Translations under genes and position numbers: made by a program | Part shown: in pieces, positions 9,537-18,015 of the stretch | Position numbering within the stretch: the first letter of the stretch is position 1 | Layout: the number at the start of each line of letters is the position of its first letter | Assembly (NCBI GenBank): GCA_018398765.1 | Contig: JAHBMJ010001816.1 | Location: 1-25,781, forward strand | Reading direction: 5' to 3' | Length of the DNA stretch: 25,781 nt | Source: Chromera velia | Lineage: Eukaryota > Sar > Chromeraceae | Notes under the pieces: generated by a model | Databases searched by the model: none | The model's input: the letters and a program-made list of their open reading frames with translations, nothing else | Told to the model about the DNA's origin: nothing

Positions 9537-10282
9537 ACGTCTGTGACACGGCTGGGGAGGAGGGGGGCCCAAAGGCCTGTGACACGGCGGCCGGCCCTCC
9601 CTCCCCCCGCAAGCAGGAGGCGGGGGTGCGTGTGCCTCTGAGGGATTGTTGTGCAGCGGGGGAGGGGGGCTAACCCATGGCCAGACCCTCCCTCAAGCAG
9701 ACGGGGGAAGGTCCCCTCACACCCATCCAAAGACACACTCACACCCAACCCCAACCGCGGCCCCCCGCATCCCCCAACCACACACCAGAACGTTTTCACA
9801 TAGACACCGTCACGCCCTCCTCACAACTTACCAGGACCCCCCCACCCCACCACCACCCAGGAGATGGAGATTTGATAAAGCGAGCGTCCCCAGACAAAAC
9901 TCAGACCCTCTCCCCCTCCGACCCCCTTCCCCCCCCCCGAGGAAAGAGACCTATGGGACGACAGAGATTTTGACGAACCTAAAGACCGCAGGACCACCAG
10001 ATACTGCCTCTTCGCCTTCCCCCCTCATATACATCCCCACCGCCGCCTCCCACCACCAAGCACCACCATCCACAATGCCCCCCTACTACAGCGGCCCATC
10101 CTGCGAATACTCAGTCTAGACCCAGGACTCCTCCCTAATCCCACCCCTATGAGGACCTCACCCCATCCCGTACTCGCACAGACAGTAAACCCCCTCCCCT
10201 CCCGCAACATGCCCTCCACCCAGTTCCTAACGAGCTCCTCACTGAACCCTGATGCAGCCCCCTTCCAACCGGCCGCTGCACC
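9537..10282. other. C-rich stretch, no gene supported
   Basis: The + strand is strongly C-rich, with homopolymer C runs. Pro- and Thr-rich open frames occur in two + frames at once, as expected from composition alone. A direct repeat CTGTGACACGGC occurs at about 9540 and 9577. Confidence 0.4.
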
Positions 10283-10721
10283 CAAAAAAAAACCCATAAT
10301 ACCCACATACAGACACAAGCATACACACCTACAGACCCCAGAAAGCCTCAGCGACACATCAGAGGCAGCCCCCTTCCAACCACCAGAACCCCTGAAGCCA
10401 CCCACCCCATATACACACACATATGCAAACACACCCACAGACCCTAGAAAGCCTCAGCGGTACCCCAGAGGCAGCCTCCTTCCAACCACCAGAACACTCG
10501 AAGCCACCCACCCCGCATATACGCACATATGCAAACACACCCACAGACCCCAGAAAGCCTCAGCAACACCCCAGAGGCAGCCCCCTTCCAACCACCAGAA
10601 CCCCCGAAGCCACCCACCCCATATACACACACATATGCAAACACACCCACGGACCCTAGAAAGCCTCAGCGGTACCCCAGAGACAGCCCTGTTCCAACCA
10701 CCAGAATCCCCGAAGCCACTG
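10283..10721. repeat. 106-bp minisatellite, about 4 copies
   Basis: The word GAAAGCCTCAGC recurs at 10341, 10447, 10553 and 10659, exactly 106 bases apart. A more diverged partial unit lies upstream. As 106 is not a multiple of three, the repeat rotates through all frames and gives several overlapping Pro-rich ORFs, none of which I take as real. Confidence 0.95.
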
Positions 10722-11060
10722 AACTGCGCTAGTTGGACTTCGTGTCTGAGCCAGGCAGCCAGGTAAAGCTAGAAGAGAACGGGGCGCCAAAGAGCCTAGA
10801 ATGAACACTCACAGAGAGCTAATTGATTGAAGTTGTTTGTGCAAGAAAGTTCAAGACTGAGTTCGATTTTAGACCAGGTTCAGATTCTTCCAAGTCAGAA
10901 GTTCAGTTTAGAGCGAGAATCGAATCTAAGGTTCAGAAAGAATCCTTCAAAGTTCAGAGCCGCATCCTTTGACGAGCTTGAAATCTCCATTTCCAAATCG
11001 TACTTCAATTTTATTTTTTCGTTTCAATCTGATTTTTCGGATTTTTCTGTTAGATATGTC

Positions 11061-11168
11061 CGTCCGATTTTCTGGACCTGTCTGATTTTCCGGAAGCGTC
11101 CGATTTTCCGGACACGTCCGATTTTCCAGACGCGTCCGATTTTCCAGACGCGTCCAATTTTCCAGATA
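11061..11168. repeat. 18-bp tandem repeat, 6 copies
   Basis: Six 18-base units of the form CGTCCGATTTTCCGGACA run from 11061 to 11168. They carry changes at the unit ends (GGACA, AGACG, AGATA). Each unit has a short internal palindrome around TCCGGA in the less changed copies. Confidence 0.95.
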
Positions 11169-11289
11169 TGTCTAACGCCTGATTCAGCGGCCTTGATCAT
11201 CTTTCCAAGTGGTCTCAAGTTGTGATTTTGCCTGCAATACTTACTGTATCTAGCATGCTCCTAGGTGTGCTCCGATTGAGCTTGAACTC

Positions 11290-11600
11290 GTTTGAATCCC
11301 ATTCCTGCAATTCTATATTTATTTATTTCTTTATGATTATAATCAATGTATTTAATTCATTTCTTTTTCTTATCTCACTTCTTCTTTATTTCCAAAAACA
11401 ATTATTCACTAAATCTTTCTAAATAAATCTATTTTCTTTAATTATTTTTTATCTTTCTTTTAGACTAAGTACTGTCTTTATTTTTACTAGCTGATCAATA
11501 ATTTAATTCATCTATATTTACTAAACTAATTTAATAATTTCTTTACTTTTAAACTAAGACCATTAACGATTTCCTCTGTATATTTCTAAGAGTCTAAAGT
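11290..11600. other. AT-rich island
   Basis: Composition changes sharply to AT-rich, with TTTATT and TTTAATT words and no credible ORF. It resembles in composition, but not in recognisable sequence, the block at 23040-23740. Confidence 0.6.
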
Positions 11601-12000
11601 GCAACGGAACACGTCCCCCTTTCTTAAGACCGCAGTCCCTGGCGGTTCAAAATAAAAGCGCAATCAATAACCGGTCTGGTGATTCAAGAAACTTGACTAG
11701 GAAACTTGAATAACCCACTGGAATAAAGCACTTCACGATGATGAGAACATTGATCAACGCCAGCTGCATGCCAATCCATAGAGCAAAGCACTGTGACCAT
11801 AAGGTGGGACAAGACTCATGCATGCAACCAAACTACCAGGGCAAAATTGTGAAGCTGCAGCGCAATCCGAACAGAATAAAGATGTACACCACTGAGCAGC
11901 CGCACTCAACAAGAGACCAGCACTGCAACGGAACACGCAACTGACAGAACACATGAAACGCAAAGCATACACAACGCTTCTTGAAACAACGGAACACACA
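11601..12000. repeat. Three dispersed copies of CAACGGAACAC
   Basis: The word occurs at about 11602, 11935 and 11988. The first and third copies are followed by a C/T-rich stretch and CTTTCTTAA. This could be the trace of a small duplicated element. No gene is seen between them. Confidence 0.4.
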
Positions 12001-12727
12001 TCCTCCTTTCTTAACTTGAATCTTAAGCCTCTTTTATAACGCTTTTGGCAGAAATCAGGATCAACAACTTGCCTTTCCCTTTTTCTTTCTGACCAATCGT
12101 CGACGACCTTTTTTCAGGCCGAAAAGCCACTGGCAAGACAAGAATTGGAAGAACTAACGACCGGAAAATCTTATCAACACAAGAATGAGTAAGTCAACCA
12201 TACTTTTTTACTTATTCTCTTTCCTATCTCACTCCCTCCATACGTACAAACACCCCACAACAGAATGCAAGAAAGGCAGGAGAAGAGAAGACGAAGACGG
12301 AGGAGACAAGGAAGACTAGTGGACAAGCAAACACATTGTCAAGATTCAAAACGAGCCAATTCATCCTTCCGATCTCCCTCTCCGTTGACATGGCTTGACA
12401 CGAGCAAACCCCTTTCCCCCCTAGAGCAGGAAGAGAAGAACAGATTCACCATTCAGTGGCATTCACTGGTGTATGACAGCGGCAGCATCTCATGCTTCCA
12501 AAAGAGCAACAGAAAAGAATATGTCAAAACACGAAAAGAAAGAATAAAACTGTCCTTCAGGGCCCTCCCTCATCTGCAGTAACCTCCTTGTCATGAAGAA
12601 GAGAAAGATGGTGAAAGAGAACAGGCGGGGAAAAGGAATCTGAAAAAAAAAACCAAAACGATCAGAGAAATGATTGGTCGTTCAGACCTCTCCTCCGAGG
12701 TTGCAGTTCGTGTTGTTCTCGTAGATC
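12001..12727. other. Gene-free flank downstream of the 686-residue ORF
   Basis: Only short, basic low-complexity open frames occur here. The stretch probably contains the 3' untranslated region of the reverse-strand gene, but I see no definite signal. Confidence 0.3.
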
Positions 12728-14788
12728 TCACTCTCCAATACCAGTGTGGACGCTGGGCTTGAAAACGATCTTTTTGTTAGTCTTCTTGGCGATGTGGATC
12801 GAGGGCCTACTCATAGCGGGAGGAGCAGATGCGGTCGAGGCCGTGCTCTCTCGAGTCCTCTGATAGAGTTGGCAAAAATATCGACCCTCATCCTCCAGCT
12901 CGTCGAGAGTCTCAAAGGGCAGTACTTTCCTGAGGACTCCCACCCCCAGAGCCGGGTGGAATTGGTCCACAGGACACTCGCAGAACCCCGGAAGAGCCTG
13001 CACGTACACCCCCCGGTGGTTTGAGACCTGCCAGCCCGGTTGGACTTGCCCAAGGGGGGTCCTCCACCCTGGCCCGAGAGGCAGCTCATCAAGAAACAGG
13101 CCCGTGCCTGGATCGATCTCCCTGTCAGAGTTGATGGTGGGGAAGTCAAAGGGCAGAGTCAGAGAGGGGTGAGGAGTTCCCAGTCTGCTAACGGGACTGC
13201 CTCCCTGAAGAGCTTGTTCAAGACCGTGTGCCTTCTGATCCTGTGCCTCTTGATCAAGGAGGGCCAAAGCTCCTCCGATGGTGTTCATATCTGACTCATC
13301 AATGCCCTGACACCACAGACATGCGCCCTCCTCCTCGTCCTTATCGTCAATATTCGTATTCTCATTCGTCTCGGTGGTGGTGATGGTGGCAGTCACGGCA
13401 ACGATGCTCTCAGACTGCTGCCCAGTCTGCTTGTAGTAGGGGCAGTCAGGGAATCTGCAGGGGCCGGAGCCGCAGAAGTGCTGTGCCGGGTCGTACTCAT
13501 GCCGACGCTTGGAGGGGCGGTCCTCGTTCATCTTGTTCTTATCCTCCTCCTCTTCCTCCTCCTCATCGATGTCCATCTCAGAGGGCTTGGACATGGGGCT
13601 GAGGACAGGAGACGCGATCACGGGATGGAGCACTGCTACTGCTCCCACATCCCGCTCCGGTGTAGAACTCGTCACAGCTGCTACAGCAGCCACCGCAGGA
13701 GGAGTAGATGCGGAAGGAGGAAGTGGAGGATGAACTTCATGTCCATCAAAATTGGAGTCGGAGGTGGAGGTTGCCTCGGGGTTGATGGCAGTGCTGACAA
13801 ATGGTCGATCCGCATATAGACGAGCAATTTCCGGCACCCCAGCCGGAAATGTCAGATATCCTATCTGAGCATTTTCAGACGAATGGCTGATGGGAAGGGT
13901 AGGGGCGATGAAGTCCGCGTTCTTCCAAAGGAGGGGGGGCTTGCACGGGTCGGCACACTCCTCCGCCACTTTGTACACCCAGCCGAGCATCCCCTTCTTG
14001 AGGATCTCGATGGGCTGGGCCGCCGTGGATGGCTTACCATCCTTCATGGGAGGGCTCTGATGCAGGACTCCCGCGAAACCCTCGTTAGCGGCTTTGCTGT
14101 ACGGGAGGTTGTAAAAGACCATGCAGCCCACCCCCTCGTTTGTACAGCGGCCTTCGTAGTCGGTAATGATCCAGTTTGGCTCAATGCAGGGATCCAGAGC
14201 TTCCAGAGCCTGTGCGGCGTTGTTCGGGATACCACGGAAATCATACCCGTTATAGGGAGCCACCCCCAACTCGATATTGAGCATGAAAATGTTATCCTCA
14301 GCCCTTGCCGCCACAATGGTGGTGTGGCAGAACTCGATGCAACCGACGACATAGCTGGTGGCATGTTTGTTCGCATCGGCCTTGTTCGCCTCGCACTTCT
14401 GCTTGCGCATCCTCTCTCGGAGGGTAATGAAGAAGTTGTGAGCGTGCTCGTTCAGCCATGCTACGTTGACCGTAGCCAGTGCTATCAGGAGGCCGACTGG
14501 GAGGGAGACCCTCCAGATATCGAAGAAGGTGAATGAATTCCACCCGACGCGGTGAATATTCACGATCTTTGAAACTGTCCAAGAGTCGAATGATTTCAAC
14601 ATGTCAAAGGCAGGCTTGCCGTTTCGATTGAGGATGATTGCCTCTCTCTGTTCCCACTCATGGTTCTTGACCAATCCACGGAATTCTAAAGGAAGGAACT
14701 GATTGAGGTATCTCTCTACCTCCCGGCCCAGATGTCTGGCATCGGTCTGCCAGCGATAGTCCAAGCTGCGGCTGGGGCGGATGGGCAT
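12728..14788 (-). CDS. Uncharacterised intact 686-residue protein
   Basis: This is a single-exon reverse-strand ORF. Its ATG at 14788 is preceded two codons upstream by an in-frame TGA, so this start is secure; it ends in TGA. Residues 1-335 look globular, with a hydrophobic stretch at about 93-111 (SLPVGLLIALATVNVAWL) that might be membrane-spanning or a core helix. Residues 350-405 are Ala/Pro/Ser-rich, 407-416 form an acidic run, and 425-431 (PSKRRHE) could be a nuclear signal. Cysteines follow: C439, C444 and C449 in FCGSGPCRFPDCPYY, which resembles part of a CCCH zinc finger without its final His, then CLWC at 490-493. The C-terminal part (540-645) again looks folded. I know no family with this order. 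Its openness contrasts with the broken elements around it. It may be a host gene or the cargo or capsid-type gene of an unknown mobile element. Confidence 0.75.
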   Translation of the reverse strand: MPIRPSRSLDYRWQTDARHLGREVERYLNQFLPLEFRGLVKNHEWEQREAIILNRNGKPAFDMLKSFDSWTVSKIVNIHRVGWNSFTFFDIWRVSLPVGLLIALATVNVAWLNEHAHNFFITLRERMRKQKCEANKADANKHATSYVVGCIEFCHTTIVAARAEDNIFMLNIELGVAPYNGYDFRGIPNNAAQALEALDPCIEPNWIITDYEGRCTNEGVGCMVFYNLPYSKAANEGFAGVLHQSPPMKDGKPSTAAQPIEILKKGMLGWVYKVAEECADPCKPPLLWKNADFIAPTLPISHSSENAQIGYLTFPAGVPEIARLYADRPFVSTAINPEATSTSDSNFDGHEVHPPLPPSASTPPAVAAVAAVTSSTPERDVGAVAVLHPVIASPVLSPMSKPSEMDIDEEEEEEEDKNKMNEDRPSKRRHEYDPAQHFCGSGPCRFPDCPYYKQTGQQSESIVAVTATITTTETNENTNIDDKDEEEGACLWCQGIDESDMNTIGGALALLDQEAQDQKAHGLEQALQGGSPVSRLGTPHPSLTLPFDFPTINSDREIDPGTGLFLDELPLGPGWRTPLGQVQPGWQVSNHRGVYVQALPGFCECPVDQFHPALGVGVLRKVLPFETLDELEDEGRYFCQLYQRTRESTASTASAPPAMSRPSIHIAKKTNKKIVFKPSVHTGIGE

Positions 14789-15575
14789 TTCTCAAAGGAA
14801 GATGAAGAATGTGGAGGATGGCTTTGCAACACAATTCTAAAAAGAACAGAAGAAGCCTTTCAAGCTGCTGAACTACGCCACTCTGAATCTAATGAGCTTT
14901 CAGTATGAGAGAACCACTTCACATCAACAAACTGGGAGGTTGGGTTGGCTTAACCTTTCAGCGATCTAGCAGATTTTCTTAACATGCAGATCTATTTTCT
15001 GCATGCTGTCTAGTTTTTCGGACCTTTTTGAGTGTCCTTTTCATCGGACAACATCTGTGTGTCCGATGCATCGGACGGACCCCAGAAGCCATTTTCTGCA
15101 TGTTTTTGTCGTGATACACCTTTCTGATTTATTAGTGCCTTTTTCCTGAATACTCTAAGGCTGCGACGCGAACGTTGTGGTTGGATTTAATGTTTATGGG
15201 GGACGACTGGGGCCTTTCTATGTATTTTCTGAACTGCCCTCGCGCGTTGCTCGGCATGCAGGCTACCGCGATGTATTCGTGCATGCAGTTGACTTCAAAA
15301 GCTCACGCGGACTCTTTCTGGCAGCCTCTTGTTCTGTTCCATCTTCCACTTCTTTACTCAGTCAGATTTGGTTGTATGGACCGGGTTGTCCTTTGTGTTC
15401 GGTTGCCTTCTGTTTGGTTGTTTTCTTTCTCTGGAGCCTTATTTCTCGGCTGGTGCTTTGTGGAGGAACTTCCGTGGCTCGAGATCTTTGGCGTGGCTGG
15501 CTTCTCTGTCTGTAGGTTTGTGCGTATTCATAACCCTCCTCCCGCAGAGTGCAGGCAGGATTTTTGAAGTTTCTG
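14789..15575. other. Upstream flank of the 686-residue ORF
   Basis: No gene is supported. Positions about 15045-15077 hold a cluster of TCGGACA, GTCCGAT and ATCGGACGGA words. The last is the reverse complement of TCCGTCCGAT at 11058-11067, near the start of the 18-bp repeat array. Plus-strand open frames at 15175-15567 and 15329-15841 have no recognisable content. Confidence 0.35.
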
Positions 15576-15711
15576 GAGAAGAGGGTGTCCCCCTTTCTCA
15601 GCTGGCCCCGAGAAGAGGGTGTCCCCCTTTCTCAGCTGTCCCAGAGGAGAAGGTGTTCCCTTCCCTCAGCTGTCTCAGAGGAGAAAGCGTCCCTTTCCCT
15701 CAGCTGGCCCC
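15576..15711. repeat. 34-bp tandem repeat, 4 copies
   Basis: Four units of 34 bases start at 15576, 15610, 15644 and 15678. Each has a GAGAAGAGGGTGTCCC-type start and ends in CTCAGCTG plus GCCCC or TCTCA. The first two are nearly identical and the last two more diverged. Confidence 0.95.
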
Positions 15712-16155
15712 CCCAAATTTCGGCAAAGGGAAAATTTCTTGGATTTTTTCAGTTGTCCTAGGCATCAATGCGCCACCCCTTCGGACCCCTCGTAAGGAAA
15801 CGCGATTTCCGAGGTTTTTGGTTTTTGCTCTGTACTTGTAGCTGGCAGCGTTCTTCAGGTTCTTGGTTCACGTTTCTGACCTCTGCTTCAAGTTGTCTCT
15901 GCAAGCATCTCATTTGTATATCTGGAGTTAGTATTCAGCCCCCCCTTATGCAATCTATGTTGGAGCAGCTCATTGGATGTCTGTTATGCAAACAGTAGTG
16001 GTCGATGAGCTGAGCACTGTGTGTTTTTACTATGTTTGGCCCTCTTTTTGCGTGGTTGCAGGTGAGACAGCTGTGGCTCGAGATGGTGCTCGTGGTGTTT
16101 GAGTCCCTTCTCTCCAACTCTAGCTATCAAGGTTAGTGGCTCTCTTGTTAGATCG

Positions 16156-16343
16156 GCCAGATATGCGGGATCGAACCGCTTCTGCCGTCCTGGTCGGATC
16201 TGGCGGGGCGCATCTCCCTCTTCTTGCCAGTCCTATTGATTATTCTGTCTACGGTGCCTCGCTTCAGACTCTCTGCACTTGAGTCTGGGATTTCTATTTG
16301 GATTGGCCAGCAAGTCGGTCTCGTTACCGCTTCTGCCGTCCTG
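16156..16343 (-). repeat. B-box-like hairpin and 18-bp direct repeat
   Basis: On the reverse strand, 16204 to 16156 starts with GCCAGAT and ends with ATCTGGC, a perfect 7-base stem. Inside it is GGTTCGATCCC, which matches the pol III B-box consensus. An A-box-like TGGCAAGAAGAGG lies at about 16229-16217. On the + strand ACCGCTTCTGCCGTCCTG recurs at 16175-16192 and 16326-16343. It is too short and misfolded for a normal tRNA, so it could be a tRNA-derived SINE remnant or chance. Confidence 0.25.
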
Positions 16344-17312
16344 ATGGGTGGGACCCGAAGCCAAAGCGCCTTGCCTCTGACCACCCGAACACTCACCGCC
16401 CTGGTTTGTTCCACGTCCCTCTTCGCAGGGGGATTTTCGACCCTCTGCGGTACTGCTCCTCCCAAATGCTTGCCTGTTACTTTAATCATTTTATTTATTG
16501 AAAAATAGTTACACAGATGCATGCATGAAGCTGAGATGCATTGATTTATTATTTAATAATGTTTGTTCTTTATGCATTCATACTTCGGGTTCTGATTTTT
16601 TTCAGGCTGAGTATGTTAATCTTTCATGAGGGGTGACTTGTTGTCAGCTCCCTCTTATTTGAATTTCAATCTCTTTCGTCATTTTACACTTCTTGATGTG
16701 TCTCTCCACTTCTGCCTCTCGATATATTCATGTTTTTGATGAGCTTGAGGGCTTTTGTTTCTTCTTCGCCCAACGATACTGACTCTTGATGGTCAGTCGG
16801 CTTCTCCTCATAACTTCTCTGTACCTTGTGCCTCTCGATGCAGAACACTACGGTGTTGTTTGAGGGCTCCCGTTTTTTTTTTCTGGTTTCTTCAGGGCAG
16901 CGCCTCACCCGGTGAGGGTTGGGAGAAGAGTGGAGCGTGTAGCAACGCCTCCTTCTCTTTTCACATGGAACAGGGCCATCCAGGTTCGATGCCCTTGCAA
17001 ATGCTCCTTTCGTTGGGGCCCGCTAATCGAGGACCGTTGTCTGCACCGCCTGCTCTAATCCAGGCTTTATTTTTACTTCAGGTCAACTCTGATGCTTGAG
17101 GAACTGTTTGCTTTTGACTGTTTCCTTTCTTTCTAACTTGGTTCTTTTGGTTTTTTCATCCATTTATCCATGAAGACTCAAGATGCATACCATGGTGACA
17201 TGAAAAGAAGAAGGTCGGAAGGAAACAGAAGGAATGAACCATTTATGAAAAAAAAGAGAGTGAAAGACAGAAAGAAGAAAGGAAAAGGATAGAAGGAGAG
17301 AAGGGGAGGGAG
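16344..17312. other. Gene-free stretch
   Basis: T-rich on the + strand, with open frames only of uncertain short kinds on both strands. I see no motif I can name. Confidence 0.3.
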
Positions 17313-17315
17313 GGA

Positions 17316-17350
<35 letters not shown>
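17313..17350. repeat. GA microsatellite
   Basis: A run of GA dinucleotides lies within a longer purine-rich stretch on the + strand (about 17215-17365). Confidence 0.9.
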
Positions 17351-17352
<2 letters not shown>

Positions 17353-18015
17353 AAGAAAGAGAGGAGAGCCTGTTTAGGTAAAAGCCAAAGACGCCCTTTT
17401 TGGTATGGTCGACGACCGCAATCCAGTCTTCTCCTCAGCAAGGACCCTTAAGAAGATATAGCGAGTGAGAAGAGTCGCGACAAAGCGACAAAAAGCCGAT
17501 AGAAAAGAGAAAGAGAGAGAAAGAGAGAGGTAGAGTGCCGGAGACGGCTGTTTGATCGAACCGGTGTATGGCTCTTGTGCTCGCTTCTGCTTCTTTGGGA
17601 TGATGTAGACGGACTCTATTTTGCAGGTAGCGAGTCTGCAAGAAGGCGTTGTGGGCATCGATCCTCAAGGTCAAAAACCGATGGCTGGGAGACTCCGGTG
17701 TCTGTTCTTTCAGGAGCTCTCGGTAAGTTGGTGGTGGGGAAGTCAGGTTGGAGACGGCAAATCGGATGTTTTGGCAATCCGATGGAAGGGTGGCGATTCC
17801 AGAACAAAAGCGCTCGTTTTCCTCAGTCTTAATGAACTCTGTATGCGGTAACGGTGTCTGCTTGTCAGCACGCAGTGCTGCAATGCGTTATTTCTTTTTA
17901 AACTGGTGGTTGAATCTCGTTTTTCGTGCCGTCTCCTTTTTTTTTCAGCTACGGTAACCTTCAAAGCGACACGTTTTCTGCCGTCTCCGTCCTTCTGGCT
18001 TGCATTTCTTCACGC
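17351..18015. other. Region 3' of the retrotransposon pol, no LTR recognised
   Basis: A 3' LTR of the reverse-strand chromovirus would be expected here. A purine run on the reverse strand (10 A then GGAGA, about 17945-17931) could be a polypurine tract. I could not find a TG...CA element repeated on the right side of the retrotransposon. Confidence 0.3.

Noticed and set aside
9126-9572. Cys/Leu-rich reverse-strand ORFs
   Set aside because: They are antisense to the CAGACA repeat and open in two frames; no protein-like features.
10149-10766. Pro/Thr-rich ORFs over the 106-bp repeat
   Set aside because: The unit is not a multiple of three, so the frame rotates from copy to copy; openness comes from C-rich composition.
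13883-14536. 217-codon + strand ORF
   Set aside because: It is antisense to the 686-residue ORF, without recognisable motifs.
16156-16204. A tRNA gene
   Set aside because: It has a B-box and a terminal stem but only 49 bases, with no room for both D and anticodon arms.
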